A stretch of 64,000 nt of DNA from Staphylococcus sp. CAG:324 (GTDB lineage: Bacteria; Bacillota_I; Bacilli_A; ML615J-28; CAG-313), in assembly GCA_000433035.1 (NCBI GenBank), contig FR890808.1, positions 15,546 to 79,545 of the forward strand, read 5' to 3'. Shown one piece after another: positions 25,947 through 34,968 of the stretch. Position 1 is the stretch's first letter; the number at the start of each line of letters is the position of its first letter. Both the position numbers and the translations under genes were made by a program. Under the pieces are notes generated by a model. It saw nothing but the letters and a program-made list of their open reading frames with translations. It was not told the DNA's origin and did not search any database.

Positions 25947-28335
25947 ATGATCTTAACGTTATACCAAACCGATATGCTAAAGACTTCAAAATTTTATTAA
26001 TTTTGGTAGAAATAATTTCCTCTGTTAAAGTTTCATTTGATTCTAAAGTTATTCTAAGTGCTACACTTTTTTGATTATTTGCTATTTTTTCACCAATGTA
26101 AACGTCAAATATTTTTACATTAGAAATCATTTTATCACTTTTCTTAATGGCTTCAATTATTTCACCCATATTTTGATTAAGATTCATAACCAAAGCTAAA
26201 TCACGCTCTACTGAGGGAACTTTTGATATTGGCGTAAACGAAATAATAGGCTTTTCTTCACTAAGCATTGTGTCTAAAAATAATTCAAAAACATAGCTTT
26301 CATCAATATCTTGTTTTTTAACATATTTTGGATGCAACTCACCAATAAAACCAATTGTTTTTTGATTTAATACAATTTTTGCAACCCTATTGGGGTGAAG
26401 TTCTTTTGGTGGATTTTCGACAGTCTCATATTTAACTTCCAACCTTAATTTCCTAAATAATAAATCTAATATTCCTTTTACATAGAAAAAATCAATATTT
26501 TTATGATTGCTATGCCATGGATTATCAGGGATCATCCCTGTTACTATTCCAGAAAGTAACGTTTCTTCATAGGTTTCTTCACCATCTTGATAATATTTTT
26601 TCCCCATTTCAAAAAACATATTGTCCTTCATTTTTCTTGCTTGATGATATTTTAAAACTTCAACAAGTGATGGCAACAAACTTTTTCTTAAAACCATATG
26701 ATCTTCACTCATTGGATGACTCAATGTTATCACATCATCATTTTGATATTCACTAAATGAAAATTCGTTAACACTTTGAGGATTAACAAGAGAATATGTA
26801 ATAGTTTCATTAAAACCCAAAGTAGAAAGTGTATGTCTAATCAATCTACGAATTTTTTGTTTTTTTGTTAGACCACCATTGACATTTGTTAAGGGGAGAG
26901 TCTCCTCTAATTTATCATAGCCATTTATTCTAGCAATTTCTTCTACTAAGTCTTCTTTAATTGTAATATCTAGTCTTCGATTTGGAACATAAACTAAAAT
27001 ATTATGTTGATCTTCTTCAACTTTGAATGATAAAGAAGTTAAAATTTCTATCATTCTTTTCTTAGTAATTTTAACACCTAAACAAGACTCAACGTATTTT
27101 TCGTCTAATACTAATAATTTATCATCAATATGATTCATACCTTGATGAACATAACCCTTTAAAATTTTTCCATCTGCATATTTTTCTAATAAATAACAAG
27201 CATAATTAACTGCATCAAGTGATTGATTTAAATCTACACCTCTTTCATAACGAACACTTGATTCACTTCTAAGCGATAATTTAGATGATGTTTTTCTAAT
27301 ACTAAGAGGTCTAAAAACTGCTGATTCTAAAACAATATTTTTTGTTAAAGGGGTAACCTCCGTATTTTGAGATCCCATAACGCCCGCAATACATACTGGT
27401 TTTTCCCCATCTGTAATGACAATATCACTATTGTTAAGCGTTCTTTCAATACCATCAAGAGTAACTGTTTTTTCTCCATCTTTTGCTCTTCTAACAACAA
27501 TATTATGACCAAGTTTATCTTTATCAAACGAATGAAGTGGTTGACCAAAAAGCATTAAAACATAATTCGTTATATCAACGACATTGTTTATTGGTCTAAT
27601 ACCACTTGCTATTAATCTTGCCTTAATAAAATTGGGTGATTCTTTAATTGTTACATCTTCAATAACTCTAGCATAATATGAATAACAATTTTTCGTATTG
27701 AGAGTTACTTGAATTTGATCTGATGTTAATTTATCAATTTCGTGAAATTCATATTTTAAGGGAATGCATTCACTATGATACATTGCCTTTACATCATTAG
27801 CAACTCCTAACATTGAAAGCAAATCCATTCTATTGGGAGTTAAACCTAGTTCAATTGCATAATCATCCAAACATAAATATTCTAATGCATTACTTCCTAC
27901 TTTGGCATCATCTTTTAAAACATATATTCCATGAGCATATTCACTAGGAATATACTTTGATTCTAATCCTAATTCTTGTAATGAACAGATCATTCCATTT
28001 GATTCAATTCCTCGAATAGTTGATTTTTTGATTATACCACCAGGTAATACGGCATCAGGTAAGGCTACAATAACTTTTTGTCCAACCTCTACATTTGGAG
28101 CTCCACAAACGATTTGTAACTCGTAATCACCAAAATTGACCATACATACATTTAAATGATCGGAATTTTCATGTTTTTTCTTACTTGTAACAAGTCCAAC
28201 AACTAAATTAGTCGCATCAATCAATTTCTTAAATGATTCTACCTCTACACTATATAATGACATTTCTTCAGCTAATTTTTCAGCTGAAACATTTAGTTTT
28301 ACCAGTTCTTTTAACCAATTATAAGATACTATCAT
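25945..28335 (-). CDS. pheT: Phenylalanyl-tRNA synthetase beta subunit
   Basis: 796 residues from ATG 28335, chosen because GGAG lies nine bases upstream; an earlier in-frame ATG would overlap pheS. The N-terminus MIVSYNWLKEL is typical. An OB-fold tRNA-binding domain (about 40-150, VVGLVTSKKKHENSDHL), B3/B4 editing domain, B5, the catalytic-like core and a C-terminal anticodon-binding domain (FTPISKVPSVERDLA) are all present. It forms the alpha2-beta2 enzyme with PheS. It lies one base after pheS and is under the same T-box. Confidence 0.96.
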   Translation of the reverse strand: MIVSYNWLKELVKLNVSAEKLAEEMSLYSVEVESFKKLIDATNLVVGLVTSKKKHENSDHLNVCMVNFGDYELQIVCGAPNVEVGQKVIVALPDAVLPGGIIKKSTIRGIESNGMICSLQELGLESKYIPSEYAHGIYVLKDDAKVGSNALEYLCLDDYAIELGLTPNRMDLLSMLGVANDVKAMYHSECIPLKYEFHEIDKLTSDQIQVTLNTKNCYSYYARVIEDVTIKESPNFIKARLIASGIRPINNVVDITNYVLMLFGQPLHSFDKDKLGHNIVVRRAKDGEKTVTLDGIERTLNNSDIVITDGEKPVCIAGVMGSQNTEVTPLTKNIVLESAVFRPLSIRKTSSKLSLRSESSVRYERGVDLNQSLDAVNYACYLLEKYADGKILKGYVHQGMNHIDDKLLVLDEKYVESCLGVKITKKRMIEILTSLSFKVEEDQHNILVYVPNRRLDITIKEDLVEEIARINGYDKLEETLPLTNVNGGLTKKQKIRRLIRHTLSTLGFNETITYSLVNPQSVNEFSFSEYQNDDVITLSHPMSEDHMVLRKSLLPSLVEVLKYHQARKMKDNMFFEMGKKYYQDGEETYEETLLSGIVTGMIPDNPWHSNHKNIDFFYVKGILDLLFRKLRLEVKYETVENPPKELHPNRVAKIVLNQKTIGFIGELHPKYVKKQDIDESYVFELFLDTMLSEEKPIISFTPISKVPSVERDLALVMNLNQNMGEIIEAIKKSDKMISNVKIFDVYIGEKIANNQKSVALRITLESNETLTEEIISTKINKILKSLAYRFGITLRS

Positions 28336-28336
28336 A

Positions 28337-29371
28337 TTATCTTTCTCCTTCAAATTGTTTCAAAAAGCGAAAATCATTTACATAAAAATTTCTAATATCA
28401 TCAATATTATGTCTTAACATTGTTAATCTTTCAATACCAGCCCCAAAAGCAAATCCTTTCCAAACCTTAGGATCATATCCTGCGCCCTCTAAAACATGAG
28501 GATGTACCATACCAGCTCCTAAAACTTCAATCCAACCTGTATGTTTACACATTGGACAACCCTTTCCCCCACATTTAAAGCAGCTCACATCCACTTCCAC
28601 ACTTGGTTCGGTAAAAGGAAAATAGGATGGTTTAAAACGAATTTTACGATTTTCACCGAACATCTTTTTCATAAGTAAACTTAATGTTCCTTTTAAATCT
28701 GACATTGTAATATTTTTGTCTACCACCAATCCTTCGAGTTGCATAAATTGATGCGAATGGGTAGCATCATCATCATCACGTCGATATACTTTACCTGGAC
28801 AAACTATTTTTACAGGTTTTCCTTGCGCTTCTAGTAATGTCCTTACTTGAACTGGAGATGTTTGTGTACGCATAAGAAGGTTATCATTTATATAAAAAGA
28901 ATCTTGCATATCACGAGCAGGATGACCTTTGGGAACATTTAGCATTTCAAAATTAAATACATCTATTTCAACTTCCGGTCCTTCTGCAATACTATACCCC
29001 ATACCAGTAAAAATATCTTCTAATTCTTCAATCACCTTATTTAAAGGATGAATAGAACCCTGTCTAGTTTCATATCCCGGCATTGTCACATCAATTGTTT
29101 CAGCTTTTAATTTTTCATTAATTTCAGTTTCTTCAAGTTGAATTTTTTTATTGCATAAAGCCTTTTCTATTTGTTGTTTCACGTTATTTGATGCTGCACC
29201 AATTCTTTTTTTATCCTCAATTGTTGCATTAGAAAGCGTCTTCATAATTTCAGCCAGAGGACTTTTTTTACCCGTATAAAACGCTCTTATCTCATTTAAT
29301 TTAAGAAAAGTTGTGGCATTATCAATTTCTAATAATGCTTGTGTTAAAATTTCATCTAATTTAGTATTCAT
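28337..29371 (-). CDS. pheS: Phenylalanyl-tRNA synthetase alpha subunit
   Basis: 344 residues from ATG 29371; GGAGG is four bases upstream. It has an N-terminal coiled coil (about 1-90) and a class II catalytic core with motif 2 VYRRDDDDATHSHQFMQLEG, the cysteine pair segment SCFKCGGKGCPMC and motif 3 GFAFGAGIERLTMLRH. It aminoacylates tRNA-Phe with PheT. Expression is controlled by a T-box leader; tRNA-Phe itself is in this window. Confidence 0.97.
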   Translation of the reverse strand: MNTKLDEILTQALLEIDNATTFLKLNEIRAFYTGKKSPLAEIMKTLSNATIEDKKRIGAASNNVKQQIEKALCNKKIQLEETEINEKLKAETIDVTMPGYETRQGSIHPLNKVIEELEDIFTGMGYSIAEGPEVEIDVFNFEMLNVPKGHPARDMQDSFYINDNLLMRTQTSPVQVRTLLEAQGKPVKIVCPGKVYRRDDDDATHSHQFMQLEGLVVDKNITMSDLKGTLSLLMKKMFGENRKIRFKPSYFPFTEPSVEVDVSCFKCGGKGCPMCKHTGWIEVLGAGMVHPHVLEGAGYDPKVWKGFAFGAGIERLTMLRHNIDDIRNFYVNDFRFLKQFEGER

Positions 29372-29383
29372 AAATTCCTCCAA

Positions 29384-29626
29384 AATAAAAAAGTTTCATC
29401 CAACAAAGGACGAAACATTCGTGGTACCACCTTTTTTCAAGACAAATTAAAACGATTCGTTTTAATCATTATCTCCTCTTATTCTTTAACGCAGAAATAC
29501 GAGCTTTTTTACAGCCACTCATGGGTGAACTTCAATAATATCTTTTATAGATAAGTTTTCAGTCTATGACTTATCCTCCCTAAATAAAATTATATTATTT
29601 ACTCTTCCAATCAAAGATTTTATTAT
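29384..29626 (-). promoter_or_regulatory. T-box riboswitch controlling pheST
   Basis: The minus-strand leader contains the T-box sequence AGGTGGTACCACG (around 29418-29432). Next comes a terminator stem, GTTTCGTCC and GGATGAAAC, with T6 (29387-29418). Stem I material lies upstream, including a UUC candidate specifier at 29527-29529. Uncharged tRNA-Phe would favour the antiterminator. Confidence 0.9.
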
Positions 29627-29632
29627 GTTTAT

Positions 29633-29661
29633 ATTATACTATAATTTATTTAACTTTGCAA
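29633..29661 (-). promoter_or_regulatory. pheST promoter
   Basis: Minus strand TTGCAA (29656-29661), 17 bases, TATAAT (29633-29638), placing the T-box leader start near 29626. Confidence 0.8.
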
Positions 29662-29705
29662 AAAAAAAGCCTACTTAAATGTAGGCCTATAGCTAAACAT
29701 TGCTA

Positions 29706-30083
29706 TTATCTTGGAAACATAGAGTTATTAGGTTCGTTAACATGTACTTCACTACATGTATAATTAGGTATAAATTCGTTTTGTGTTACATGATGATGAA
29801 CCACTTCTGTATGATAATTGTGAACATATGGTTGTTTTGTTACATGATATTGATCAATTACTTGCTTTGAACAAGTTACAATTGGAGGACAACATTTGTA
29901 AGTAGTTGGACATTTTGGTCTTTGGCAACAATTAAAATTAGGTTGTTCTACATTCACATTATTGCAACCACATCCACATGTTTGTTGATTATCCATTTGA
30001 AAATTTTCATTGTTTTGTTGATTATTAGTCATATTCATACCAGGAAAATTATTATTCATAAATGGATTATTAAATCTTTGCAT
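29706..30083 (-). CDS. CotD-like spore coat protein
   Basis: 125 residues. The N-terminus is Asn/Met/Pro-rich (MQRFNNPFMNNNFPGMNMTN) and low in complexity. The middle is cysteine-rich (TCGCGCN, CCQRPKC, KCCPP). The C-terminus is His/Tyr/Val-rich (VHNYHTEVVHHHVTQ), recalling the CotD family of inner spore coat proteins (PIV, then Y-V and repeated HxH). Such proteins cross-link in the coat. Together with spoIIE it supports an endospore-forming lineage, though composition-based assignments are weaker than domain ones. Start ATG 30083 follows AGAGGTG. The upstream TATACTATA is one mismatch from a sigma-K -10, but no matching -35 is clear. Confidence 0.6.
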   Translation of the reverse strand: MQRFNNPFMNNNFPGMNMTNNQQNNENFQMDNQQTCGCGCNNVNVEQPNFNCCQRPKCPTTYKCCPPIVTCSKQVIDQYHVTKQPYVHNYHTEVVHHHVTQNEFIPNYTCSEVHVNEPNNSMFPR

Positions 30084-30202
30084 AGCAATTTCACCTCTTT
30101 CTATTATAGTATATTTTATTTTATCTTTTTTGTATAGGCTACTTACATCTTTTTTGTTTTTTTGACAATCAAAATGATTATAATATATTTGAGGTGAAAA
30201 AT

Positions 30203-30793
30203 ATGTACTTAACTCCCGTTGTCATTGAACAAACATCACGAGGTGAAAGAAGTTTTGATATTTATTCAAGACTTTTAAAAGATCGCATTATATTAATTTT
30301 TGGAGAAATTAATGATGCAATGAGTGCAAGTGTAATTGCACAATTATTATTTTTGTCTAGTGTTGATAAAGATAAAGACATTTATCTTTATATCAACTCT
30401 CCTGGCGGATCAGTTACGGCTGGCCTTGCTATATATGATACTATGAACTATATACCCAACGAATGTGTCACAATAGGAATGGGTATTTGTGCTAGCATGG
30501 CTGCTTTTTTGCTTTCTAGTGGCCAAAAAGAGAAACGTTTTGCTTTAAAATATACTAAAATTATGATACATCAACCACTTGGTGGAGCTCAAGGGCAAGC
30601 TAGTGATATTAAAATTATGGCAGAAGAAATAATTAAAACCAAAAAAATTTTAAATACCATTTTGTCTGAACAAACCAATAAAGATTTATCAGTCATTGAA
30701 AAGGATACGGATAGAGATTTTTATATGGATACAAATGAAGCCAAAGAATATGGTTTAATTGATAACATTCTAGAAAAAAATATTCAATTATAA
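30203..30793 (+). CDS. clpP: ATP-dependent Clp protease proteolytic subunit
   Basis: 196 residues from ATG 30203 after GAGGTG. The Ser-His-Asp triad is present: GICASMAAF (Ser), MIHQPLGG (His) and DTDRDFYM (Asp). YINSPGGSVTAGLAIYDTM forms the oxyanion region. ClpP assembles as a 14-mer with ClpX or ClpC and degrades unfolded and regulatory proteins. No CtsR or CIRCE operator is recognisable upstream. TTGACA (about 30162) with TATATT is the likely promoter. The N-terminal IVIEQT-type sequence is near the processing site of homologues. Confidence 0.95.
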   Translation: MYLTPVVIEQTSRGERSFDIYSRLLKDRIILIFGEINDAMSASVIAQLLFLSSVDKDKDIYLYINSPGGSVTAGLAIYDTMNYIPNECVTIGMGICASMAAFLLSSGQKEKRFALKYTKIMIHQPLGGAQGQASDIKIMAEEIIKTKKILNTILSEQTNKDLSVIEKDTDRDFYMDTNEAKEYGLIDNILEKNIQL

Positions 30794-30808
30794 AAAAGAT
30801 TTACACTT

Positions 30809-31651
30809 TTAAGGTGTAAACCATTTAGGAGTTGAAATAATTTTAATTATTTTTTGATTAACGGGATGTTTAAATTCTAAATAATGACTATGAAGATGTA
30901 AAATATTATCGTTTGTTTTGTTTCCATATAACTCATCGCCAATAATTGGATGTTCCATACTTGCAAAATGTAATCTTAATTGATGGGTTTTACCCGTATG
31001 AAGGGTTGCTAAAACCTGTGTTTTATCACCACTTCTTTTTAAAACTTTATATGTAGTCTTACTATTCATAAAATTATGACTTAATTTTCTTTTAATTATG
31101 CTTTCTTCATCCTTTTCGATCCCCCCCTCTATTATACCTTCATTTGCTTGAATGATACCTTCTACTTCTAAAAGGTATTGTTTTACTATTGGGGTTTGTT
31201 TCATTAGGGCTAAAATATATGGATTTTTGGCAATGGCAATGATTCCCGATGTTGCATAATCTAATCTACCGATAAAATGAACATTGGCAATAATACCTCT
31301 TATTTTATAGTATGACATCACATAATTAGCTAATGACTTATCGTAATGCTTTCTTGTTGGAATAGAAGCAATATTACTTTCTTTATTGATAATTAAAAAA
31401 TAAGCATCTTCATATAAAATTTCAAAGTCTTTCTTTATTGATTTAATATTAGGACCTTGAACAGAGGCAGGAAAAACAATTTCTAATTTGTCACCTTTAG
31501 TTAATTGATACCAATTATCAACCGTCTGATCGTTTACTAAATATTGACCATTCAATTTTTTTATTTCTTTTTGAATATTTGAAAAAATACCTATTTTTTT
31601 CAAATATTCCTTCAAAATCAAATCTTCATCAACAATATATCTTTTAATCAT
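30809..31651 (-). CDS. RluA-family rRNA/tRNA pseudouridine synthase
   Basis: 280 residues. The catalytic motif HFIGRLDYATSGIIAIAKN carries the active Asp in RLD, and THQLRLHFASMEHPIIGD is the second family signature. The N-terminal 80 residues form an S4-like RNA-binding domain in degenerate form. In Bacillus the equivalent gene (yjbO) also follows the relQ/yjbM gene. It is therefore probably an RluD-type enzyme modifying 23S rRNA, although the exact uridine cannot be predicted. It lies three bases after relQ. Confidence 0.88.
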   Translation of the reverse strand: MIKRYIVDEDLILKEYLKKIGIFSNIQKEIKKLNGQYLVNDQTVDNWYQLTKGDKLEIVFPASVQGPNIKSIKKDFEILYEDAYFLIINKESNIASIPTRKHYDKSLANYVMSYYKIRGIIANVHFIGRLDYATSGIIAIAKNPYILALMKQTPIVKQYLLEVEGIIQANEGIIEGGIEKDEESIIKRKLSHNFMNSKTTYKVLKRSGDKTQVLATLHTGKTHQLRLHFASMEHPIIGDELYGNKTNDNILHLHSHYLEFKHPVNQKIIKIISTPKWFTP

Positions 31652-31654
31652 TCT

Positions 31655-32329
31655 TTACCATTTTTTTAAGTCAAACATTGAAATTTCATTTTCTAATGGA
31701 TCTTGACTAGAAGTAAATTCCGTTCCTTCTAATTCTTGAATTAACTTATGGATGGAAGACATTTCTTCATCTAATTTAGATGCGGCAACACTAGCACTCT
31801 TTAATCGCTCTTTCAAAGAATCTGGAATTTGTTTTTGATATTTATACTTTAATGAATGTTCAATACTAGCCCAAAAATGCATCGCATGAGTTCGAATTTG
31901 AAATTCTAAAATTATTGGAACTTGTCCATCAATTGTCTCAACATTATATCTCATTATTAAGTGTAATGATCTATATCCACTAGCTTTAATATTTTTAATA
32001 TAGTCTCTTTCTTCTACTAATTTTACATCTTTTCTGCTTTTTAAAAGATCTGCAACTTTATAAACATCTTCAATGTATTTACAAGTAATCCTAACCCCAC
32101 CAATATCATATACTTCTTTAGAAATATTTTCAAATTTGACATTCATCCTTTTGGCTTTGTCTAAAATACTATCTGGTGATTTAACTCTACCAGTCACAAT
32201 TTCAATTGGACAATAACTTCTTCTCAATTGATATTGTTTTTTTATGCCTTCAATTTTTAAAATGAAACCTTCTACCGCAAGTTCATATGGTTGTAAAAAA
32301 TGATTCCAATTAAATTCCCTTTTATTCAT
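31655..32329 (-). CDS. relQ: Small alarmone synthetase RelQ (GTP pyrophosphokinase)
   Basis: 224 residues from ATG 32329, with AGAGG nine bases upstream. It has the RelA/SpoT synthetase domain without hydrolase, TGS or ACT parts: KSPDSILDKAKR, DIGGVRITCKY, IKASGYRSLHL and EFQIRTHAMHFWASIEHSLK. Small synthetases make ppGpp/pppGpp/pGpp by transferring pyrophosphate from ATP, and RelQ-type enzymes are tetrameric and activated allosterically by pppGpp. The usual neighbour NAD kinase (nadF) found between relQ and the pseudouridine synthase in Bacillus is absent. It is divergent from the CYTH gene. Confidence 0.9.
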   Translation of the reverse strand: MNKREFNWNHFLQPYELAVEGFILKIEGIKKQYQLRRSYCPIEIVTGRVKSPDSILDKAKRMNVKFENISKEVYDIGGVRITCKYIEDVYKVADLLKSRKDVKLVEERDYIKNIKASGYRSLHLIMRYNVETIDGQVPIILEFQIRTHAMHFWASIEHSLKYKYQKQIPDSLKERLKSASVAASKLDEEMSSIHKLIQELEGTEFTSSQDPLENEISMFDLKKW

Positions 32330-32417
32330 AAACACCATCCTCTTATTAAAAATATTATATCACATTTTTTGTTTTTTCTCAAAGATTTTAATTCATTTAA
32401 ATTAATTAGTTTTTTAG

Positions 32418-32445
32418 TTGATATTTTATTTTTTTTATGTATAAT
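32418..32445 (+). promoter_or_regulatory. Promoter of the CYTH gene
   Basis: TTGATA (32418-32423), 16 bases, TATAAT (32440-32445). Confidence 0.7.
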
Positions 32446-32480
32446 AATTTAGTATAAAAATTAATAATGAGGTAATATTT

Positions 32481-33056
32481 ATGTCTAAAGAATTAGAAAT
32501 TGAATTTAAAACATTATTAACCAAAGATGAATATATTAAACTTTGTGAAAAATTCAAAGATTGCAAAAGAAATCTTCAAATCAACTATTATTTTGACACA
32601 TCTCGATTCACTCTTAAAGCCTCCGATATAGGTCTTAGAGTTAGAATGCTTGATAAAGATAAATATATTGTAACTTTGAAAAGAAAAAAAGGATATGTTT
32701 TACAAGAAATTAATGAAAATATTAACAAAGAAACTTTTGATCAATTTTTATCAACAGGTATTGTACCTGTTGAAGAAATTCAAAAAGATTTAGAGGATGT
32801 TATTAAGGGACAATTGTTAGTCAATTATATGTCACTTTCAACCTATCGAATAGGTTTCCCCTATAAAAAAGGACAACTTGCAATTGATAAGTGTAAATAT
32901 GTCGATACCGTTGACTATGAACTTGAATATGAAGCAACATCATATGAAGCAGGAAAACGTGAATTTGTTGAAATTGTTCGTGAATTTGGTATTACATATA
33001 AAAAAAGTCAACCCAAGATTAAACGAGCATATGATGCTTTGCGAAAAAAAATATAA
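32481..33056 (+). CDS. CYTH-domain triphosphatase (YjbK-like)
   Basis: 191 residues, a single CYTH tunnel domain. The defining ExExK motif is MSKELEIEFKTLL at the N-terminus, followed by LRVRMLDKDKYIVTLKRKKG and ELEYEATS. CYTH proteins hydrolyse inorganic tripolyphosphate or thiamine triphosphate, or make cAMP. The yjbK gene of Bacillus lies in the same neighbourhood as relQ and the pseudouridine synthase, so this is most likely the YjbK ortholog, a probable triphosphatase. Start ATG 32481 follows GAGG. Confidence 0.82.
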   Translation: MSKELEIEFKTLLTKDEYIKLCEKFKDCKRNLQINYYFDTSRFTLKASDIGLRVRMLDKDKYIVTLKRKKGYVLQEINENINKETFDQFLSTGIVPVEEIQKDLEDVIKGQLLVNYMSLSTYRIGFPYKKGQLAIDKCKYVDTVDYELEYEATSYEAGKREFVEIVREFGITYKKSQPKIKRAYDALRKKI

Positions 33057-33087
33057 TTATTCATCATTATTCTAACATAAATAAAAA

Positions 33088-33128
33088 CCTATAAAGTTAG
33101 TTAAGAAATTCTTAATAAACTTTATAGG
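33088..33128 (-). terminator. 41-base inverted repeat, terminator-like on the minus strand
   Basis: CCTATAAAGTT ... AACTTTATAGG with an inner TTAAGAA/TTCTTAA pair. On the minus strand it is followed by TTTTTATTT, so it can end the spx transcript. It is also close behind the convergent CYTH gene. Confidence 0.6.
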
Positions 33129-33210
33129 CAATTCAAATACAAAATAAAATATATAATATAATTATATTAAAGTAATAAACGAAAATAGAGAGATTTTTTC
33201 TTTCTATTTT

Positions 33211-33636
33211 TTATTTATTTTTAGAATACTTTATATTTAATGCATCATCACTATCAAAGCCACTAAAGGCTTCAATATTTCGCAATTCTTTTGGTAAAAA
33301 GATTGTTATATCCTCATTATTATAACCAACCTGAAGTTCATTTTCATTTATAATAATGGGACGTTTTAATACACTAGGATATTCAATAATAAATTCAACT
33401 AACTCTTTAACACTCATACTATCGGGATCTAATTTTTTTTCCTTAAATATTTTAGATCTAGTTGATATAATATCTTCAAATCCATTTTCACTATTGGCTA
33501 ACATCTTAAAGATATCATCTTTGCTAAGTTTTATGCTAAAAATATTTTTTTCAGAATATGGTATCTTATATTGATCGAACCATTTTTTTGCTTTACGGCA
33601 TGATGCGCAACTTGGAGTAGTATATATTTGTATCAC
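33211..33636 (-). CDS. spx: Spx-family transcriptional regulator
   Basis: 141 residues from GTG 33636, eight bases after AGAGG; this gives MIQIYTTPSCASCRKAKKWF, matching the Spx N-terminus with its CxxC redox switch. The later KRPIIINENELQVGYNNEDI matches the Spx segment RRPIIIDEKRLQVGYNEDEI. Spx binds the alpha C-terminal domain of RNA polymerase under disulfide stress and is degraded by ClpXP; clpP is 3 kb away. An arsenate-reductase role (ArsC fold) is less likely because the second CxxC-side residues and length fit Spx. Confidence 0.88.
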   Translation of the reverse strand: MIQIYTTPSCASCRKAKKWFDQYKIPYSEKNIFSIKLSKDDIFKMLANSENGFEDIISTRSKIFKEKKLDPDSMSVKELVEFIIEYPSVLKRPIIINENELQVGYNNEDITIFLPKELRNIEAFSGFDSDDALNIKYSKNK

Positions 33637-33708
33637 TATTGTCACCTCTATTCTAATTATATCATATTTTTATGTCTTTTTCAATACTTTTTTAGGATTT
33701 TTTTCATT

Positions 33709-34968
33709 TTATTCCAGTTCAATTAGCGTAGGATCTGGTTCAACTTCTTCTCCTTTAAGTTCCTTTTCATATCTAGCTAATTCATCTTTACTAGCATATA
33801 CAAAATGTCCTTCTCTAATTTCAGTCATCATCGGTTTATCTTCTGTATATTTTCTTAATTTAGGATTATAAAAAATTCTTTTTCGATTTTTCTCATAATC
33901 CGGATCTGGTAAAGGAACAGCTGATAACAATGATTTAGTATATGGGTGCAATGGATGAGCAAAAAGTTCATCTGGTGTTGCAATTTCTACAATTCTACCA
34001 TAATACATTACCCCAATTCTATCACAGAAAAATTTTACAACTGACAAATTATGAGCAATAAATAATATTGATAAGCCAATTTCATTCCTAATATCATTCA
34101 AAAGATTTATTATTTGAGCTTGAATTGAAACATCTAAGGCACTAATCGGTTCATCTGCTATAATAAGTTCAGGATTGACTACTAATGCTCTTGCAATTCC
34201 AATTCTTTGACGTTGTCCACCACTAAATTCATGAGGATAACGACTTGCATGGTCTGGTAATAGACCAACTAATTCTAATGCTTCATTCACCTTTTTATTA
34301 ATATATTCCGGATTTTTAATTCCATTTATATACATTCCCTCAGCAATTATTTCCTTAACTGTCAGTCTTGGATCCAAAGAATCAATCGGATCTTGAAATA
34401 TCATTTGCATTTTATCCATCAAGTCTCTTTTCCGCTTATTGATCTCTTTTGACTCTCTAATGCGTTCATAATTGTAATTGATTTCATTTTTTAGCTGAGC
34501 GATTTTTTCACTGCTTTCTTTTTTGACTAACTCAATTTTATTATTAGTAGCAATTGTCGCATTCGTATCATTTTCTTGTAAAGATAAATCACCCTTCAAT
34601 TCAGCAATTGCCTCTTCTTCGGCTTTTTTAACTTCATTAATTTTAGAACGTAATTCTTTTATTTTTATCTTAAAACTACGATTTCCTTGAGAAATCGGCA
34701 CTCCCTTAAATATAATTGTACCATCTGTAATGTTATATAGTTTTATAATTGATCTTCCTGTGGTTGTTTTACCACATCCTGATTCGCCAACTAACCCAAA
34801 AACTTCACCTTTTTTGACATCAAAGCTAACATTATGAACAGCTTTCACAACTACTTTGCCTCTACCCCAACCAGATTGGAAGTATTGACGTACATTTTTT
34901 AATTCAAGAATAGGTCCATTATATTTTGTTCGTAACACTTGATTTTCCGTTTTTAATTCTTTATTCAT
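33709..34968 (-). CDS. oppF: Oligopeptide ABC transporter ATPase OppF, with an insertion
   Basis: 419 residues from ATG 34968 (GGAGG nine bases upstream; the earlier ATG abuts it). Walker A GESGCGKTTT is at 61-70, Q-loop MIFQDPIDSLDPR at about 189-201, signature FSGGQRQRIGIARAL and Walker B LIIADEP follow. The C-terminal Opp/Dpp extension is present. About 85 residues of predicted coiled coil (about 100-185) are inserted between Walker A and the Q-loop; typical OppF has about 45 residues there. It energises import with OppD, and the genes overlap by eight bases. Confidence 0.92.
   Translation of the reverse strand: MNKELKTENQVLRTKYNGPILELKNVRQYFQSGWGRGKVVVKAVHNVSFDVKKGEVFGLVGESGCGKTTTGRSIIKLYNITDGTIIFKGVPISQGNRSFKIKIKELRSKINEVKKAEEEAIAELKGDLSLQENDTNATIATNNKIELVKKESSEKIAQLKNEINYNYERIRESKEINKRKRDLMDKMQMIFQDPIDSLDPRLTVKEIIAEGMYINGIKNPEYINKKVNEALELVGLLPDHASRYPHEFSGGQRQRIGIARALVVNPELIIADEPISALDVSIQAQIINLLNDIRNEIGLSILFIAHNLSVVKFFCDRIGVMYYGRIVEIATPDELFAHPLHPYTKSLLSAVPLPDPDYEKNRKRIFYNPKLRKYTEDKPMMTEIREGHFVYASKDELARYEKELKGEEVEPDPTLIELE

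Noticed and set aside
29175..29184. TGTTTCACGT, half of a parS site
   Set aside because: Only one arm matches; the other half is TTATTT rather than GAAACA, and it lies inside pheS.
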